Below are positions 1-9,151 of a stretch of DNA of 64,000 nucleotides, piece by piece (position 1 is the first letter of the stretch; the number at the start of each line of letters is the position of its first letter). The notes beneath the pieces are model-generated. The model was not told the origin of the DNA. It did not search any database and saw only the letters and a list, made by a program, of their open reading frames with translations. The position numbers were made by a program, and so were the translations under genes. This stretch comes from Hyphomicrobiales bacterium (GTDB lineage: Bacteria; Pseudomonadota; Alphaproteobacteria; Rhizobiales; Beijerinckiaceae): positions 1-64,000 of the forward strand of contig UBZM01000026.1 of NCBI GenBank assembly GCA_900470095.1. The letters are read 5' to 3'.

Positions 1-905
1 GCCGGGCGCCCGGCCGCGTCATCGGCCAGATGCCAGCGCATCCATTTCACCATGTCCTCGGCGGTGGTGTAGATGCCGGCACTGGCCTGCATCACCTCGC
101 TCGCCTCCCAGTTCGGATCGGGCTTGCCGAACGGGTCGAGCCCGGTCATCAGCCGGGGCGTCTGAGCCTCCGAGAGACGCAGGCCCGTGTCCGCCATGGC
201 GAGCGGCGCGGTGATTCGCTCGCGCACCAGTTCGGCAAACGGCTTGCCACCGGCCCTGCCGAGCGCGTCGCCGAGCAGGCCGAAGCCGAAATTTGAGTAC
301 ATCGCGGTGGTGCCGGGGCGGTAGGCCGGGCGATGACCCGAGATCCAGTCCCAGTAATAGGATGCCTTAAAGGTCGCGAACGGGTTCTTCTCTTCCGCCG
401 GCGTCGCTGGATCGGCCATTTCGCGCGGCAGTCCGGCCGAATGCGTCGCGAGGTCGAGCAACGTGATCGGCCGGTCGGCGTAATCCAGCGGAGCCTTGCC
501 GGGCGGGGCATAGCGACTGAGCGGAGCGTCGAGGGCGAGCTGCCCGGTTGCGGCCATCGCGGCAAGCACATCGGCCGCGAAGACCTTTGAAACCGAACCG
601 ACGCGGACGATCGATCGGCCATCGGGCTCCTTGCCGCTGCCTGGCGCGGTTTCGCCATAGCCCGCGATAAAACTGTCCTCGCCCCTGACGACGGCGAGGA
701 TCAGCCCCGGAGCGCGCGCGTTCAGGAACATCGCGACGCCGGCCATCGATGCCGCATCCTGCAGGGCCAGATCTTCGGCAACGGCCTGGCGCTGCCAGCC
801 TGCAGACAGCATGACGGCCACCAGGGAGACGACGGCGAACCTTGCCGCCTTGCGTCCCGGGATGCGTCTGGAGGTCGGAGCGGTGACGGTGCGGCGGAGC
901 GGCAT
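1..905 (-). CDS. ampH: AmpH-like D-alanyl-D-alanine carboxypeptidase/endopeptidase (3' end outside window)
   Basis: Class C beta-lactamase-fold penicillin-binding protein predicted to trim or remodel peptidoglycan in the periplasm. The reading frame is open from an ATG at 905 to the window edge, giving about 301 residues, so the C-terminus is missing. After a basic N-terminus there is a hydrophobic stretch (residues 22-38) that looks like a signal peptide. The serine active-site tetrad S-V-S-K is at residues 104-107 and the Y-S-N triad at 203-205. The third (KTG/HxG) motif would lie beyond the edge. The LytTR regulator immediately upstream on the same strand, with a cluster of repeated boxes in the gap, suggests control by that regulator. 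AmpH versus another serine hydrolase of the same fold rests on overall similarity to AmpH N-termini. Confidence 0.85.
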   Translation of the reverse strand, partial: MPLRRTVTAPTSRRIPGRKAARFAVVSLVAVMLSAGWQRQAVAEDLALQDAASMAGVAMFLNARAPGLILAVVRGEDSFIAGYGETAPGSGKEPDGRSIVRVGSVSKVFAADVLAAMAATGQLALDAPLSRYAPPGKAPLDYADRPITLLDLATHSAGLPREMADPATPAEEKNPFATFKASYYWDWISGHRPAYRPGTTAMYSNFGFGLLGDALGRAGGKPFAELVRERITAPLAMADTGLRLSEAQTPRLMTGLDPFGKPDPNWEASEVMQASAGIYTTAEDMVKWMRWHLADDAAGRP

Positions 906-918
906 GGGCAAAGCGTGA

Positions 919-1046
919 ATCGGTTGATCGGTTCGCCTATCGGGTTGACCTGCCGGGCGGGAGGCAAGCCTAATTCGACCAACCGACATGCCGGTTCGAT
1001 GAATCCCCCTGCCGATCGGTTTCATCGTGAGAAATCGGTAAACCGG
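919..1046. promoter_or_regulatory. Cluster of ATCGGTT-type boxes between LytTR gene and ampH
   Basis: Within about 130 bases the motif ATCGGTT or a close variant occurs at 919-925, 927-933, 939-946 (ATCGGGTT), 1015-1021 and 1034-1039. An inverted pair AACCG-N6-CGGTT lies at 981-996, and GGTAAACC at 1038-1045. LytTR proteins usually bind paired short repeats, so this looks like the target of the adjacent regulator upstream of ampH. The match to a specific LytTR consensus is not established. Confidence 0.45.
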
Positions 1047-1078
1047 CAGGAGGCTACGTTACGCGAAGCGGCCGGCGC

Positions 1079-2059
1079 TCAAATCCCGAGTCGCTGCCGC
1101 AATTCCTGCCGGTAGGGGCGCGACACGGGCCAGGCGTCCGCGAGCTGGCCGAGCGCAATCTTCCAGCCATTTCCGTCGCGCCGGTCGAGCCCGCTGACAT
1201 GATGCAGATTGACGATCGCGGTGCGGTGCACGCGCAGGAAGGAGGCCGAAGGCAGCAGCCCGGTCCAGAGGGCGAGCGGGCGCAGGTCGAGGACCGTCGA
1301 GCCGTCCTTCAGCCAGACCTTCGCATAGTCGCGCGCCGAGCGGACGCCGAGAATGGCATGCGGCTCCACGCCGATGATCTGCCCCTGCCGGCGCAGATGG
1401 ATCAACGGTGCGAACGCCCTCGCCGGGTCGGCCAGCGCCTGCTCGCTGCGGTGCGATCCGTAACGCGCCAGCGCGATCAGTTCCGCGCATTGAAACAGCG
1501 CCCTGATATCCGCCCGCGGCCAGCGCCGGGCTGCGGTGGTCGCGTCGAAACCGATACAGGCGCGCAACTGTCCGCCATGGAAGACCGGCACGCTGAGCAC
1601 GCTCTGGTCGCCCTGGCGCAGCATCTCGACCTGGAGCTGGCGGGCCGGGCGCGGCAGATCGACAACCCGATTGATCATCACCGCCTTGCCCGAGACCAGG
1701 AATTGCTGCAGCCAGGCGATCATCGTCACCGGCGTGTTCTGCAGGTCTTCGACGAAGGAGCGAATGCCCTGCCTGCTCCATTCATGGGTGTTCCGGAAGC
1801 GCAGCAGCGCTGAGTCGTATTCGAACATCCAGGCCCGATCGGCGCCGGCAAGCTCGCCGATCTCGGCCAGCGCAGCCGTGATCGCAACATCGGCCGGCTC
1901 CTGAATCAGCCGTTTGGCCATGCGGTGGGGCCAGTCCGGCCCTGCCATGTCGCTGCAGTCGGCGAACGCACACGTCTCGAAGACGGCGGCAGGCGGATCG
2001 CCTGTCGCGCGACCTGCCTCCGCTTGCGCAACGACCCGCTGGCTGCCAGTGCCGCGCAC
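1079..2059 (-). CDS. LytTR-family transcriptional regulator with N-terminal GAF-like sensor
   Basis: A 326-residue DNA-binding regulator. The C-terminal ~110 residues form a LytTR domain: the stretch around VRSARDYAKVWLKDG, then FLRVHRTAIVNLHHV and a basic tail ending PYRQELRQRLGI. Residues about 60-200 read as a GAF-like sensor (AGADRAWMFEY, QSVLSVPVFHGGQLRACIGF), so this is not a classical REC-LytTR response regulator and may respond to a small ligand. The GTG at 2059 is chosen as start because GGAGG lies seven bases upstream; downstream ATGs at 1948 and 1921 have poorer sites. It lies directly upstream of ampH on the same strand, which suggests it controls cell-wall remodelling. Confidence 0.85.
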   Translation of the reverse strand: MRGTGSQRVVAQAEAGRATGDPPAAVFETCAFADCSDMAGPDWPHRMAKRLIQEPADVAITAALAEIGELAGADRAWMFEYDSALLRFRNTHEWSRQGIRSFVEDLQNTPVTMIAWLQQFLVSGKAVMINRVVDLPRPARQLQVEMLRQGDQSVLSVPVFHGGQLRACIGFDATTAARRWPRADIRALFQCAELIALARYGSHRSEQALADPARAFAPLIHLRRQGQIIGVEPHAILGVRSARDYAKVWLKDGSTVLDLRPLALWTGLLPSASFLRVHRTAIVNLHHVSGLDRRDGNGWKIALGQLADAWPVSRPYRQELRQRLGI

Positions 2060-2203
2060 GGCGATTCCTCCTGCTGCATCCGCACATTTGGCGGAGCCAA
2101 CTGTGCAGGTGCAACCGAAATATCGGCATGACCCAACCAGTCTGAACGCCCCCTGGCAGGTGTCAGGAGGGCGAGCGATGGCGGGGGCGCCGTGCTTGCT
2201 CGC

Positions 2204-3085
2204 TCAGCGCGACTGCAGCGTCGGGTCGAGCCTGTCGCGGACCCAGTCGCCGATGATCGAAATCGACATGGTCGTCAGGAAGATCGCCATGCCGGGCAGG
2301 ATCGCGATCCACCATGCGGTGGTCAGATAGGCGCGCCCTGCCCCCAGCATCTGGCCAAGGCTGGTCAGAGGCGGGCGGATGCCGAGGCCGAGGAAACTGA
2401 GCGAGGTCTCGAGCAGGATCACCTGCGGAAAGTTGAGCGTGAACTGAACGATCAGCACGCTCAGGATGTTGGGCAGGATATGCCGGAGATAGACATGGCG
2501 CGCCGGAGCGCCGAGTGCGACCACGGCCGCCGCATAGCCCTGTGTGTTTGCTGCGATGACGACGCCCCGCGTCAGCCGCGCAAAGACCTCCCAGCCGTAG
2601 AACCCCATGATGGCGATGAAGAGCATGAAGCCGCCGCCAAACATGGCGATCAGCGCGAGCGCGATCATCATGAAGGGCAGCGACGCCTGGACGTCGGCGA
2701 GCATCATGATCGCTTCCTCGACGAAGCCGCGGAAATGCGCCGCGATGAAGCCGAGCGCCGTGCCGATCAGTGCGCCGATCAAGGTGCCGCCGAGCGCAAC
2801 AAGCACGCTGAAGCGGATGGCGTAGATCAGGCGGCTCAGGACATCGCGGCCGAGTTCGTCGGTGCCGAGCAGGTGATCCGTCGTCCCACCCAGGAATACG
2901 GGCGGCCTGAGGCGCTTGAGCAGCGCTTGCGCGCGGTAGTCATAGGGCGCCAGCCAGTCCGCGAAGAGAAAGACGACGACGATCAGCGCCAGCAGGACAA
3001 GGGCGACGACGACGAGGACGGGATAGCGCGCTTCCGCACGCACCGGAGTGTCGTCAGCCCGACGGAAGGACCATGGCATCGCCAT
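2204..3085 (-). CDS. Opp/Dpp-type ABC transporter permease, DppC-like
   Basis: Inner-membrane permease of 293 residues of the oligopeptide/nickel (peptide-family) ABC importer class. It has an N-terminal membrane segment (about 20-42), the family's DHLLGTDELGRDVLSRLIY motif, then five further hydrophobic segments and the EAA-loop region (GAPARHVYLRHILPN) that contacts the ATPases. It begins one base after the stop of the upstream permease and is the last gene of a six-gene operon: binding protein, two ATPases, phosphodiesterase, two permeases. Its substrate cannot be read from the sequence. The embedded GDPD argues for an organophosphodiester rather than a peptide. Confidence 0.9.
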   Translation of the reverse strand: MAMPWSFRRADDTPVRAEARYPVLVVVALVLLALIVVVFLFADWLAPYDYRAQALLKRLRPPVFLGGTTDHLLGTDELGRDVLSRLIYAIRFSVLVALGGTLIGALIGTALGFIAAHFRGFVEEAIMMLADVQASLPFMMIALALIAMFGGGFMLFIAIMGFYGWEVFARLTRGVVIAANTQGYAAAVVALGAPARHVYLRHILPNILSVLIVQFTLNFPQVILLETSLSFLGLGIRPPLTSLGQMLGAGRAYLTTAWWIAILPGMAIFLTTMSISIIGDWVRDRLDPTLQSR

Positions 3086-3086
3086 C

Positions 3087-4022
3087 TCAGTTCTCCGAAC
3101 GTGCAGCGCGCATGCGCGGATCGATCAGGGTGTAGATCGCGTCGACCGCGAGATTGGCGAGGATCATCGTGACCGAGACCATGATCAGGATCGCCTGGAC
3201 CAGCGCGAAATCGCGCGATGTCACCGCGTTGACGAGAAGCCGACCGACGCCGGGGACCGCAAACACCGTCTCGACGATGATCGAGCCCGCGACGAGATCA
3301 CCGAGCTTGAGCCCGATGATGGTGATGATCGGGATCGCGGCGTTGGGCAGTGCGTGCCAGAGTACGCGGCGCAGGCTCGGCACGCCCTTGGCGCGGGCCG
3401 CCACGACATATTGCTTGTTGAGGACCTCGAGCATCGCCGAGCGGGTGAAACGCGCGAATGTACCGGCGAAATGCGTTCCCAGCGTCACGGCCGGCAGGAT
3501 CAGGTGCAGGGCCGTCGCGTCGCCCGAGCTCGGCAGCAGCCGCCAATGCAGCGAGAACAGCAGGATCAGCAGGATGCCGAGGAAGAAATTCGGCAGGCTG
3601 AAGCCGAGCACGGCGAAGCTCATCACCAGCCGGTCCACCGGCCGGTTGCGGTTCAAGGCCGCGACGATGCCGAAGCCGACACCGAGAATGAGGCCGAGCA
3701 CGAAGGCCGTCAGCCCAAGCCGCAGCGTATGGGGGAGCGCACCGGCGATCAGTTCAACGGCCGGGCGCTGATCGGAGAGCGAGAGGCCGAAATCGCCCTG
3801 TGCGATACCGGCGATATAGGAAACGTATTGCTGCCAGAGCGGTCGATCGAGCCCAAATTTCTCGCGGTAATGCGCGATGAGTTCGGGCGAGGCCTGGTCT
3901 CCGACCAGCGCGTCGATCGGGTCCCCCGACAGGTTCAGCGCGACGAAGGTCAGGGTCACGATCAGCCACACCGTCAGGAGGCCGCGCGCCAGCTTCACCA
4001 GGAAATGACGGCCCGGCATCAT
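3087..4022 (-). CDS. Opp/Dpp-type ABC transporter permease, DppB-like
   Basis: A 311-residue inner-membrane permease pairing with the DppC-like subunit. The N-terminus (ARGLLTVWLIVTLTFVALNL) is the characteristic first transmembrane segment of DppB/OppB proteins, followed by GDPIDALVG, EKFGLDRPLWQQYV and the EAA-type loop (AARAKGVPSLRRVLWHALPN). The ATG at 4022 overlaps the stop codon of the GDPD gene by four bases (ATGA), fixing the start and indicating translational coupling. A longer in-frame extension upstream runs through the GDPD coding region and is not used. Confidence 0.92.
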   Translation of the reverse strand: MMPGRHFLVKLARGLLTVWLIVTLTFVALNLSGDPIDALVGDQASPELIAHYREKFGLDRPLWQQYVSYIAGIAQGDFGLSLSDQRPAVELIAGALPHTLRLGLTAFVLGLILGVGFGIVAALNRNRPVDRLVMSFAVLGFSLPNFFLGILLILLFSLHWRLLPSSGDATALHLILPAVTLGTHFAGTFARFTRSAMLEVLNKQYVVAARAKGVPSLRRVLWHALPNAAIPIITIIGLKLGDLVAGSIIVETVFAVPGVGRLLVNAVTSRDFALVQAILIMVSVTMILANLAVDAIYTLIDPRMRAARSEN

Positions 4023-4744
4023 GACGCCACGCGGTTTTGTGCCCCGACGAGCAGGTCGGGGTCGTTGAGCAGCACGGCCTGCGGGGATTTCCCGAGGATG
4101 GCAGCAAGGCCATCGGCATCGACATCCCCGACGCGGCGCCCGGTTCCGGTCCCTCCCGCTGTGACCCAGACCGGCGCATGGCCGAGCAGGCCTGTCGCGA
4201 CCTTTCCGTCGAGAGCGCCTTCCCAGATACGGAAGGCGCTCGCTCCCGCCGCCGCGAAATGGTCCGGATTTGCCGTGTCGGGAAGGAAGGCGAGCACCCG
4301 GATACCCGGCATTTGCAGCCGGGCATGGGCGACCTGCAGGACGTCGCGCACGCCGATCCATACCCGGTCGCGCAGGCCTGCCCCATCGATCACCGCGATC
4401 ACCGCGTCGATGATCGCCAGGTCCTGCGTCTTGACGTCGATCAGGGCCTGCCGATGCGGGCAAATCGCTGCGAGTGCCTCGGCCAGGGTCGCGAGCCGGA
4501 TGCCGCTCGAGCGCGCGATCGCCACCAGGGCCGCGTGGCTCGTCGTCGCGATGGCCGCGTTGCTGCCTGCGAGCCGCGCCAGATCCGGGTCATGCGCGGC
4601 GATGACGGCGCCATCCGCCGTCAGGCGCGCATCGGTCTCGACGAGATCGGCCCCGGCGGCGATCGCCGCCCGATAGGCCTCCAACGTATTCTCCGGGTAG
4701 CCGGCGGAATGGCCGCGATGGGCAATGACAAGCGGCCGGTTCAC
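4019..4744 (-). CDS. Glycerophosphodiester phosphodiesterase (GDPD) inside the ABC operon
   Basis: A 241-residue TIM-barrel phosphodiesterase that hydrolyses a phosphodiester to a phosphorylated moiety plus an alcohol. Signature residues are intact: H9-R10, E18-N19, E36-x-D38 and H51-D52, the metal and phosphate ligands of the GDPD family. There is no signal peptide, so it should act in the cytoplasm on imported substrate. The GTG at 4744 is the start because it overlaps the stop of the upstream ATPase gene (GTGA); its own stop overlaps the next permease start (ATGA). Insertion of a GDPD between transporter subunit genes links the transporter to phosphodiester uptake. It resembles UgpQ by chemistry, but the transporter is not Ugp-type. 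Confidence 0.9.
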   Translation of the reverse strand: MNRPLVIAHRGHSAGYPENTLEAYRAAIAAGADLVETDARLTADGAVIAAHDPDLARLAGSNAAIATTSHAALVAIARSSGIRLATLAEALAAICPHRQALIDVKTQDLAIIDAVIAVIDGAGLRDRVWIGVRDVLQVAHARLQMPGIRVLAFLPDTANPDHFAAAGASAFRIWEGALDGKVATGLLGHAPVWVTAGGTGTGRRVGDVDADGLAAILGKSPQAVLLNDPDLLVGAQNRVAS

Positions 4745-5733
4745 GATTCTGCCCTCAGTTCTTCGGCGAAATGGCAGCGGACGCTGCGGCCCCCCTGGAC
4801 CTCCCGCAGCACCGGCATCTCGGCGGAGCAACGCGGGCGGGCATAGGGGCAGCGGGTGTGGAAATGACAGCCCGGAGGCGGATTGGCAGGCGACGGCGGA
4901 TCGCCCATGAGGCGGCCCGATCGCGTGCGCCTGGGCGCGGAGAGATCGGGAATCGCGGCCAGAAGCGCCATGGTGTAGGGGTGCAGCGGCTGCCGGTAGA
5001 CCGGATCCGTCGGCCCCTCCTCGACGATCTGGCCGAGATACATCACGGCGATGCGGTGCGAGAGCTGCTTCACGACGCGTAGATCGTGAGAAATGAAGAG
5101 ATAGGCGATGTCGAACCGCTCCTGCAGCTCCTGCAGGAGTTCGGTCACCTTCGATTGAACGGAGACATCGAGCGCCGAGACCGGTTCATCACAGACGATC
5201 AGGCTGGGTTTCATGGCCAGCGCGCGGGCGATGACGACGCGCTGCGCCTGGCCGCCACTGATCTGGTGGGGAAAGTGCCCGGCCGTTTCCGGCGGAAGGG
5301 CCACCGCCTGCATCAGGCGCGCGACCTCGGCATCCCGAACGGCCCGATCCCCGATCTCGTGCAGGTCGAGCGGCTCGCGGATCTGCCGGCCGATGCTCAG
5401 TCGCGGATCGAGTGCCGATTGCGGATTCTGGAAGATCATCTGGATGTCGCGGCGCTGCCGCTGCCAGTCGCCCGGGCTCAAACCGGCAAGGTCGCGCCCC
5501 TTGAAGACGATCTCGCCGCCGCTCGGGCGCTCGAGCCCGACGATCATCCGGCCGGTCGTGGACTTGCCGCAACCGGATTCCCCGACAAGGCCGAGCGTCT
5601 CGCCGACCCGCAGCATGAGCGAGACATCCTCGACGGCGCGGATCGTCCGCTGCGACCGGAAGAAGGAGCGACCGCCGCCGAAATGGCGACGCAGCTTCGA
5701 GACCCGCAGCAGCGGCTCCGACCGTTCACTCAT
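4741..5733 (-). CDS. Opp/Dpp-type ABC transporter ATP-binding protein, OppF/DppF-like
   Basis: A 330-residue cytoplasmic ATPase. Walker A is GLVGESGCGKST, the Q-loop region MIFQNPQSALDP, the ABC signature QISGGQAQRV, Walker B LIVCDEPVSALD and the switch histidine ISHD. The C-terminal extension (HPYTMALLAAIP, then a cysteine-bearing segment CHFHTRCPYARPRC) is the oligopeptide-family OppD/OppF tail, which often carries an iron-sulfur site. Its start overlaps the stop of the partner ATPase (ATGA at 5730-5733), and its stop overlaps the GDPD start. It works as a heterodimer with the neighbouring OppD-like ATPase. Confidence 0.93.
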   Translation of the reverse strand: MSERSEPLLRVSKLRRHFGGGRSFFRSQRTIRAVEDVSLMLRVGETLGLVGESGCGKSTTGRMIVGLERPSGGEIVFKGRDLAGLSPGDWQRQRRDIQMIFQNPQSALDPRLSIGRQIREPLDLHEIGDRAVRDAEVARLMQAVALPPETAGHFPHQISGGQAQRVVIARALAMKPSLIVCDEPVSALDVSVQSKVTELLQELQERFDIAYLFISHDLRVVKQLSHRIAVMYLGQIVEEGPTDPVYRQPLHPYTMALLAAIPDLSAPRRTRSGRLMGDPPSPANPPPGCHFHTRCPYARPRCSAEMPVLREVQGGRSVRCHFAEELRAES

Positions 5734-6575
5734 GAGGCAACCCGCTCGCGATAGACCGGCGCGGAGACATCGAGGCGCGGCATGGCGGCCAGAAGCTCGC
5801 GCGTGTATTGCGCCTCCGGCGCATGCAGGACGCGCTCTGCCGGGCCGGCCTCGACCACACGGCCATGGCGCATCACGACGACATCGTCGGCCATCTCGGC
5901 CACCACCCCGAGATCATGGGTGACGAACAGGATCGCCATGCCCAGCTCGGTCTTGAGCCGGTTGAGCAGGTCGAGGATCTGCGCCTGGATCGTCACGTCG
6001 AGCGCCGTGGTCGGCTCGTCGGCGATCAGCAGGCGCGGCTCGCAGGCCAGCGCCATCGCGATCATCACGCGCTGCGCCATGCCGCCGGAGAACTGGTGGA
6101 CATAGGATGCCAGGCGTTGTGCGGGCTCAGGGATTCCGACCATGCGCAGCAGCTCGAGCTCGCGCGCCTGGCGCTGCGGCTCGGAGAGCGAGCTGTGCAG
6201 CCGCAGGGTCTCGCGCAGCTGCGTGCCGACGGTGTGCAGCGGATTGAGCGAGCCGAGCGGGTCCTGGAACACCATGCCGATGCCGCGTCCGCGGATCGTC
6301 TCCAGCTCACTTTCGCTGGCCAGGGCGAGATCGCGCCCCTCGAAGAGGATGCGCCCGCCGACGCGCCGGCCGTTCCGCGGCAGCAGGCCGAGCACGGCCT
6401 GGCAGGAGACGCTCTTGCCGCTGCCGCTCTCGCCGACGACGCATGTCGTGGCGCCGCGGCGCACGGAGAACGAGACGGAATGGAGGATGTCGGCATAGCC
6501 GGCGGCGGTGCGGAAGCCGACCGTCAAATCCTCGACGGAGAGGAGCGTGTCGTTCCCCTCGCCGGTTTCCGTCAT
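5730..6575 (-). CDS. Opp/Dpp-type ABC transporter ATP-binding protein, OppD/DppD-like
   Basis: A 281-residue ATPase with Walker [14 protein letters not shown]-loop [12 protein letters not shown], signature [10 protein letters not shown], Walker [13 protein letters not shown] and VTHD switch. The ATG at 6575 lies 14 bases after the stop of the binding-protein gene. An upstream open stretch runs into the binding-protein gene and is not coding in this frame. The C-terminal tail is shorter than in many OppD proteins, ending soon after the [13 protein letters not shown] motif ([12 protein letters not shown]). It is the second gene of the operon and pairs with the OppF-like subunit. Confidence 0.92.
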   Translation of the reverse strand: MTETGEGNDTLLSVEDLTVGFRTAAGYADILHSVSFSVRRGATTCVVGESGSGKSVSCQAVLGLLPRNGRRVGGRILFEGRDLALASESELETIRGRGIGMVFQDPLGSLNPLHTVGTQLRETLRLHSSLSEPQRQARELELLRMVGIPEPAQRLASYVHQFSGGMAQRVMIAMALACEPRLLIADEPTTALDVTIQAQILDLLNRLKTELGMAILFVTHDLGVVAEMADDVVVMRHGRVVEAGPAERVLHAPEAQYTRELLAAMPRLDVSAPVYRERVAS

Positions 6576-6589
6576 GCGGCCGGCGCCCG

Positions 6590-8194
6590 TCACTTCGTGC
6601 CGATCGAGAGGTTCGAGGGGCGGAAGTCCATGTAGTACTGGCTGTAGGGCGTCCAGTTGATGCCCTTCTTGAGCGCGTAGCCGGTGACGGGGTTGTAGAG
6701 CATCGTCATCGGCATATCGTCCTCGAAGGCAACAAGCAGCTTCGCGAACTGCGCCTTGCGCTTGGCCCCGTCGGTCTCGGCGAGCAGCTCCCTGGCGGCC
6801 TCGTTGAATGCAGCGCTCGCGCCGTAATATTTCCAGGCGTTCTGGTTGTCGGTGTCGGGACCCCACAGGGTCAGGATCGCGCCGGCAGGATCAGGCACGC
6901 GATAGGTGTTCGACCAGGCGAAGACCTGGGCACCGGGCTTACGGACATCCTTGAAGCTGTCGACGAAATCGATGCGCGCATTGATGCCGACGGCGCGCCA
7001 CATCTCCTGGATGACCTGCGCGGCCTCGACATTGTAGAGGTAGTAGTTCGGGATCAGCCGGTAGGAGATCTCCTGGCCCTTGTAGGAGCTCTCGGCGAGG
7101 AGCTTTTTGGCGAGCGCGGGATCATAGGGATAGCCCTTGTTTTCCTTCACATAGATCGGCCCGAAGCTCGGCAGCTGGTGGCCGTTGGGCGCATAGGTCT
7201 GGCCCTTCCAGAGGGCATCGATCAATCCCTTGCGGTCGATCGCCAGGCTCATCGCGTGGCGCAGCTTCTTGTCGGAGAGCACCGGGTCGTTGGTGTTGAA
7301 CTGAAGCACATGGCTGTTCTCCAGCGGCTCCGTCTTCAGCGTGACATCCTTGTAGCGCTTGAGGCCGTCCCACTGGTCCGGCGGGATCTCGACGGCGATA
7401 TCGAAATCGCCCGCGACGAGGCCGGCAACACGGGCCGCAACCTCCGGAACCGAGCGGAAGGTGATGGATTTCGCGGCGGGCGCGCCCTCGAAATAGCGAT
7501 CGAACGCGGCAAGCGTGATGCGGTCGTTCTTCTGGTAGTCGACGAAGCTATAGGGGCCTGTGCCGACGGGCTTCCAGCGCAGCGCCTTGGCCGCCTGATC
7601 CATCCAGGTCTTCGCTTCGACACCGTCCGCCCTGAACTTGTTCCAGGCCTCGTCGCAGATGACGAAGGACATGTAGCTCGACAGGCGGTGCTCGATGATC
7701 GGGTCGTGCTGGGCCGTCGTGATCCGGATCGTAAAGTCGTCGAGCTTCTCGACATTGGTGAAATTGCCGAAATAGACGCGGCCATCGGGATAATAGGGCT
7801 TCGCCCCCCAGAGACGGTCGGCGGAAAACGTCGCCAGCACGTCATTGGCATTGAACGGGCTGCCATCGTGGCAGACGACGCCGCGGCGCAGCTTCATGTC
7901 GAAAGTGGTTGGCGTGCTCCAGGACCAGCTTTCCGCCAGCCCCGGGACCAGCTTCGCACCGCCATCAGCCGTCGGATGCGCGAAATCGCGGCGGATCAGT
8001 GTGTCGAAGATCGAGTAATAGACCCGGACGTCGACATTGCCCGTGTTCTCGCCGGGGTCGAGCGAGCGCGCAAGTTCGTTCACTGCCACGGTAAGCGCTG
8101 GCCGCTCTGTGGCCGCCGCGCCCGGCTGCACGGATGCCACCAGCCCCGCGCCAAGCACGGCCCAAAGCCCAGTCTGTCTCGTCGCTCTTGCCAT
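6590..8194 (-). CDS. Periplasmic solute-binding protein, family 5 (Opp/Dpp/AccA class)
   Basis: A 534-residue extracytoplasmic binding protein, full length for family 5. The N-terminus (MARATRQTGLWAVLGAGLVA, cleavage likely near PGAAATE) is a Sec signal peptide. The mature domain opens with LTVAVNELARSLDPGEN and contains the typical family features: VYYSIFDTLIRR, AESWSWSTPTTFDMKLRRG and LRHAMSLAIDRKGLIDAL. It is the first gene of the operon and so defines substrate choice. Family 5 includes binders of peptides, sugars, nickel chelates, opines and the sugar-phosphodiester agrocinopine. The two phosphodiesterases nearby favour a phosphodiester ligand, but that is inference. Confidence 0.92.
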   Translation of the reverse strand: MARATRQTGLWAVLGAGLVASVQPGAAATERPALTVAVNELARSLDPGENTGNVDVRVYYSIFDTLIRRDFAHPTADGGAKLVPGLAESWSWSTPTTFDMKLRRGVVCHDGSPFNANDVLATFSADRLWGAKPYYPDGRVYFGNFTNVEKLDDFTIRITTAQHDPIIEHRLSSYMSFVICDEAWNKFRADGVEAKTWMDQAAKALRWKPVGTGPYSFVDYQKNDRITLAAFDRYFEGAPAAKSITFRSVPEVAARVAGLVAGDFDIAVEIPPDQWDGLKRYKDVTLKTEPLENSHVLQFNTNDPVLSDKKLRHAMSLAIDRKGLIDALWKGQTYAPNGHQLPSFGPIYVKENKGYPYDPALAKKLLAESSYKGQEISYRLIPNYYLYNVEAAQVIQEMWRAVGINARIDFVDSFKDVRKPGAQVFAWSNTYRVPDPAGAILTLWGPDTDNQNAWKYYGASAAFNEAARELLAETDGAKRKAQFAKLLVAFEDDMPMTMLYNPVTGYALKKGINWTPYSQYYMDFRPSNLSIGTK

Positions 8195-8266
8195 TGCATC
8201 CTCCCATGGGGGTGCCCCGTTGAAGGGCCTTGTTCAGTGGTTTGACCGCTTCCGACGCCGCAGGCG

Positions 8267-9106
8267 CTATCCCGGTTTTCCGCGAAACATCCGCTGCAGC
8301 GTCTCGACCTTCGCCAGGGTCTTGAGCGAGCGACCGCGGTCGGTGCGCGACAATTCAAGGATCAGCGTGTTGCAGATCGCCATCGGGACGGTGAGCGAAT
8401 GGAATTCGCCCTGCTCGCCACGGTCGGCAACGAGTTGCGCGTCGCAGTCCGGCACGCCCGTGCGCCTGTCCGTGATCAGCAGCGTTCCGGCGCCAACGCC
8501 CTGCGCATAGGCGATGATCCGCGCGGCGGCCGGACTCTCATGGCGGAAGACCAGCGCGACGACGACATCGCCGGCGGCAAGGCCGAGCAATTGGTCAGCC
8601 GCCTGCCAGTCGGCATGGGCGACCACCGCCGCCCTGTAGCCGGACCTGACAAGACGGCGCACGAACAGATCGGCAAGGCTGCTCGCATGCCCCTCGCCGA
8701 CCACCAGGATCCGCCCGGCATCGCGCAGCAGACCGGCGGCCGCGATGATATCGGCATCTGAAATCTGCGCGGCCAGCGCGTTCAGGGCACGGATTTCGCC
8801 GTCGACGACAGAGCCCAGCAGGGAATCTCCGCGGACGCGGCTGAGCCGGCGCCGGACACGAACGGACGCATCGAGATCGGCGACGACGGCGTCCTGCAAT
8901 GCACCACGCATGTCGCGATAGGTGGCAAAGCCGAGCTTGCGCGCGAGCCGGCCCGCAGTCGAGGGATGCACGCCGGCCTGTCCTGCAACCTTGTGCGCCG
9001 GCAAGAAGCTGCCGGCCGTCCGGTCAGCCAGGAGAACCTCGATCAGCCGCCCATCGGCTTCGGTCAGCTCGTCCCGGTGCGCTGCGATAATCTCCGTCAG
9101 GCTCAT
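8267..9106 (-). CDS. RpiR-family transcriptional regulator (HTH plus SIS domain)
   Basis: A 279-residue regulator with an N-terminal helix-turn-helix (VAGQAGVHPSTAGRLARKLGF, about residues 40-62) and a C-terminal SIS phosphosugar-binding domain (RILVVGEGHASSLADLF; LGLAAGDVVVALVFRHESPA). RpiR proteins usually repress or activate sugar-phosphate genes in response to a phosphosugar, which fits the phosphodiester-cleaving neighbours. It is encoded just upstream of the ABC operon on the same strand and divergently from a second GDPD gene. A large inverted repeat lies in the 121-base divergent gap. The ATG at 9106 is preceded by AGGAGGG. Confidence 0.9.
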   Translation of the reverse strand: MSLTEIIAAHRDELTEADGRLIEVLLADRTAGSFLPAHKVAGQAGVHPSTAGRLARKLGFATYRDMRGALQDAVVADLDASVRVRRRLSRVRGDSLLGSVVDGEIRALNALAAQISDADIIAAAGLLRDAGRILVVGEGHASSLADLFVRRLVRSGYRAAVVAHADWQAADQLLGLAAGDVVVALVFRHESPAAARIIAYAQGVGAGTLLITDRRTGVPDCDAQLVADRGEQGEFHSLTVPMAICNTLILELSRTDRGRSLKTLAKVETLQRMFRGKPG

Positions 9107-9151
9107 GCATCCCTCCTACGCCGTCCAAGGTAGACAAGCTCTCCGCCGCTA

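Noticed and set aside
2192-4676. Very long plus-strand open frames opposite the permease genes
   Set aside because: They are antisense shadows produced by high GC at third codon positions; the products are extremely rich in Arg, Asp, Gln and His and have no fold-like pattern.
5730-6866. Longer OppD-like protein beginning at 6866
   Set aside because: The extra 97 codons overlap the binding-protein gene on the same strand in another frame; the ATG at 6575 starts exactly at the ATPase domain.
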